Assembly: GCA_964442075.1 (NCBI GenBank)
Contig: CAYTWH010000088.1
Span: forward strand, 1-6,261
DNA: 6,261 bases
Direction of reading: 5' to 3'
Source of the DNA: CAYTAU01 sp964442075
GTDB lineage: Bacteria > Bacteroidota > Bacteroidia > Bacteroidales > CAYTAU01
Numbering within the stretch: position 1 is the stretch's first letter; every line of letters starts with the position of its first letter. Below are positions 6,253-6,261 of the stretch, in pieces. The notes under the pieces were generated by a model. It was not told the DNA's origin. It searched no databases and saw nothing but the letters and a program-made list of their open reading frames with translations. The translations under genes and the position numbers were made by a program.

Positions 6253-6261
6253 GTATATTTA

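Noticed and set aside
6246..6253. TATTTTTG as a promoter for a gene beyond the window
   Set aside because: No -33 TTG lies at 19-21 nt, and the downstream sequence is not available.

Overview
The window looks like a chromosomal housekeeping segment from an AT-rich member of the Bacteroidota, probably Bacteroidales-like. The evidence is: a bS21 protein of the Bacteroidota type; a promoter in front of it that fits the phylum's TTG / TAnnTTTG pattern; almost no Shine-Dalgarno sequences; signal peptides ending in A-Q or G-Q; a MutL with the phylum's divergent C-terminal motifs; and a SprB-like domain. I see no insertion sequence, CRISPR array, tRNA, rRNA or obvious horizontally acquired block.

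Left half, minus strand (read from 2928 down to 27): a 104-residue single-pass membrane protein overlaps the mutL start codon by 8 nt. Next comes mutL (607 aa), then 45 nt further on a secreted, probably outer-membrane beta-barrel protein (241 aa). The first two are almost certainly co-transcribed. The barrel gene may be read through from mutL or from its own weak promoter in the gap.

Right half, plus strand: a 157-nt divergent intergenic region carries candidate promoters for both directions. An AGCS-family sodium:amino-acid symporter (613 aa) follows. It is unusually long because a signal peptide and a SprB-repeat-like periplasmic domain precede the transporter core. Three nt after its stop, a membrane-anchored protein with three helix-hairpin-helix modules starts at a TTG codon. 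After a small hairpin and a strong promoter comes rpsU (bS21, 63 aa), then a second hairpin with the same 7-nt arms.

The genes do not form one pathway: mismatch repair, amino-acid uptake, a ComEA-like DNA-binding module, a surface protein and a ribosomal protein are simply neighbours. The points most worth a second look are the transporter with a fused SprB-like domain, the MutL that has lost most of the metal ligands of the MutL endonuclease site, the conserved-looking membrane protein coupled to mutL, and the bS21 that keeps Tyr54 together with the only clear Shine-Dalgarno in the window. I did not find a convincing new defence or mobile system.
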